Below are positions 63,806 to 64,000 of a DNA stretch of 64,000 nucleotides, piece by piece (the stretch's first letter is position 1; each line of letters begins with the position of its first letter). The DNA comes from Methanopyrus sp. SNP6. Lineage in GTDB: Archaea; JAADCQ01; Methanopyri; Methanopyrales; Methanopyraceae. Location: contig NZ_CP019436.1 of NCBI RefSeq assembly GCF_002201895.1, forward strand, positions 1,277,867 to 1,341,866, in the 5' to 3' direction. The notes beneath the pieces were generated by a model. It worked only from the letters and a program-made list of their open reading frames with translations, did no database searches and had not been told where the DNA came from. The translations under genes were made by a program, and so were the position numbers.

Positions 63806-64000
63806 ATGTTGGGCAAGCCTGAGGTCACCATTGTAACGGAGGGAACGTATCCCATCACTCTCGGCGGGGTCACCACCTGGGTACAGCGTCTCATCGAGCA
63901 CTCCTCAAACGTCAGGTTCAACGTGCTCTGTCTGGCGCCCTCAGGGAAGGCGGAACCTGTCGTTGATATCCCGGAGAACGTCCGGGACGTGGTCGTTCGA
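63806..64000 (+). CDS. Second PelF-like glycosyltransferase, cut off by the window end
   Basis: Only the first 65 residues are present. VTIVTEGTYPITLGGVTTWV, then RLIEHSSNVRFNVLCLAPSG and EPVVDIPENVRDVVVR, is nearly the same as the start of the PelF-like protein at 21326-22801 (TEATYPVALGGVTTWVHRLI, VVFNVLCMTGQG, VEIPANVRDVV). ATG 63806 has GGGG three bases upstream; TTG 63809 has better spacing. A paralogous polysaccharide transferase is certain; its partner genes lie beyond the window. Confidence 0.82.
   Translation, partial: MLGKPEVTIVTEGTYPITLGGVTTWVQRLIEHSSNVRFNVLCLAPSGKAEPVVDIPENVRDVVVR

Overview
The window is about 60% GC chromosomal DNA from a hyperthermophilic methanogen, almost certainly Methanopyrus (M. 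kandleri or a close relative). The evidence is: a tRNA-Cys gene with C instead of U at position 8, the hallmark of the Methanopyrus C8-to-U8 editing system; archaeal lipid genes (carS next to a tetraether-synthase-type radical SAM gene); archaeosine genes (queC, arcS); methanopterin and F420 genes (mptE, a cofA-like dehydrogenase); Alba; and GTG/TTG starts behind G-rich Shine-Dalgarno sequences.

Layout. 0-4 kb: hexapeptide/gamma-carbonic-anhydrase-like protein, pdxT, two split glutamate-synthase-type subunits, queC. 4-5.6 kb: decayed membrane gene and an RlmI-like methyltransferase with an odd start. 5.6-11.3 kb (minus): tight operon carS-pyrE-purD-argF-mdh-GT87-like membrane protein. 11.3-16 kb: tes, sir2, mptE, argC. 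15.9-18.4 kb: interrupted V4R gene, decayed metallo-beta-lactamase-fold gene, intact V4R-like gene, MobB-like gene. 18.5-22.8 kb (minus): PelF-like glycosyltransferase, PelG-like flippase and tRNA methylthiotransferase in overlapping frames. 23-29 kb (minus): amt, glnB, a three-cofactor radical SAM protein, purB, arcS. 29-33 kb: gate-domain membrane protein, alba, CBS pseudogene, hyuA. 33.4-35.5 kb: tRNA-Cys, second hyuA-like ATPase, beta-sandwich protein. 36-43 kb: lineage-specific genes (two CHTC paralogues, GH114-like hydrolase, orphans) with long gene-poor stretches. 43.4-51 kb: AT-rich winged helix, ttuA, DUF4234-like, larC, PII-like, two V4R genes, cofA-like, an orphan Cmr1-like RAMP. 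51-64 kb: secreted NodB-like proteins, MFS transporter, BPL_N-like protein, split V4R gene, a decayed membrane gene, a B12-radical SAM protein and a second PelF-like gene running off the end.

Two themes stand out. First, the parts of a Pel-like surface-polysaccharide pathway are scattered here: two PelF-like transferases, a PelG-like flippase, a GH114-like hydrolase and secreted NodB-type deacetylase-like proteins. Second, gene decay is common: at least eight genes are broken by frameshifts or stops, several of them V4R-family or envelope genes, and several in AT-rich islands that look foreign. Some single frameshifts could instead be sequence errors; the metallo-beta-lactamase and 59.8-61.8 kb cases carry several independent lesions and look truly dead.
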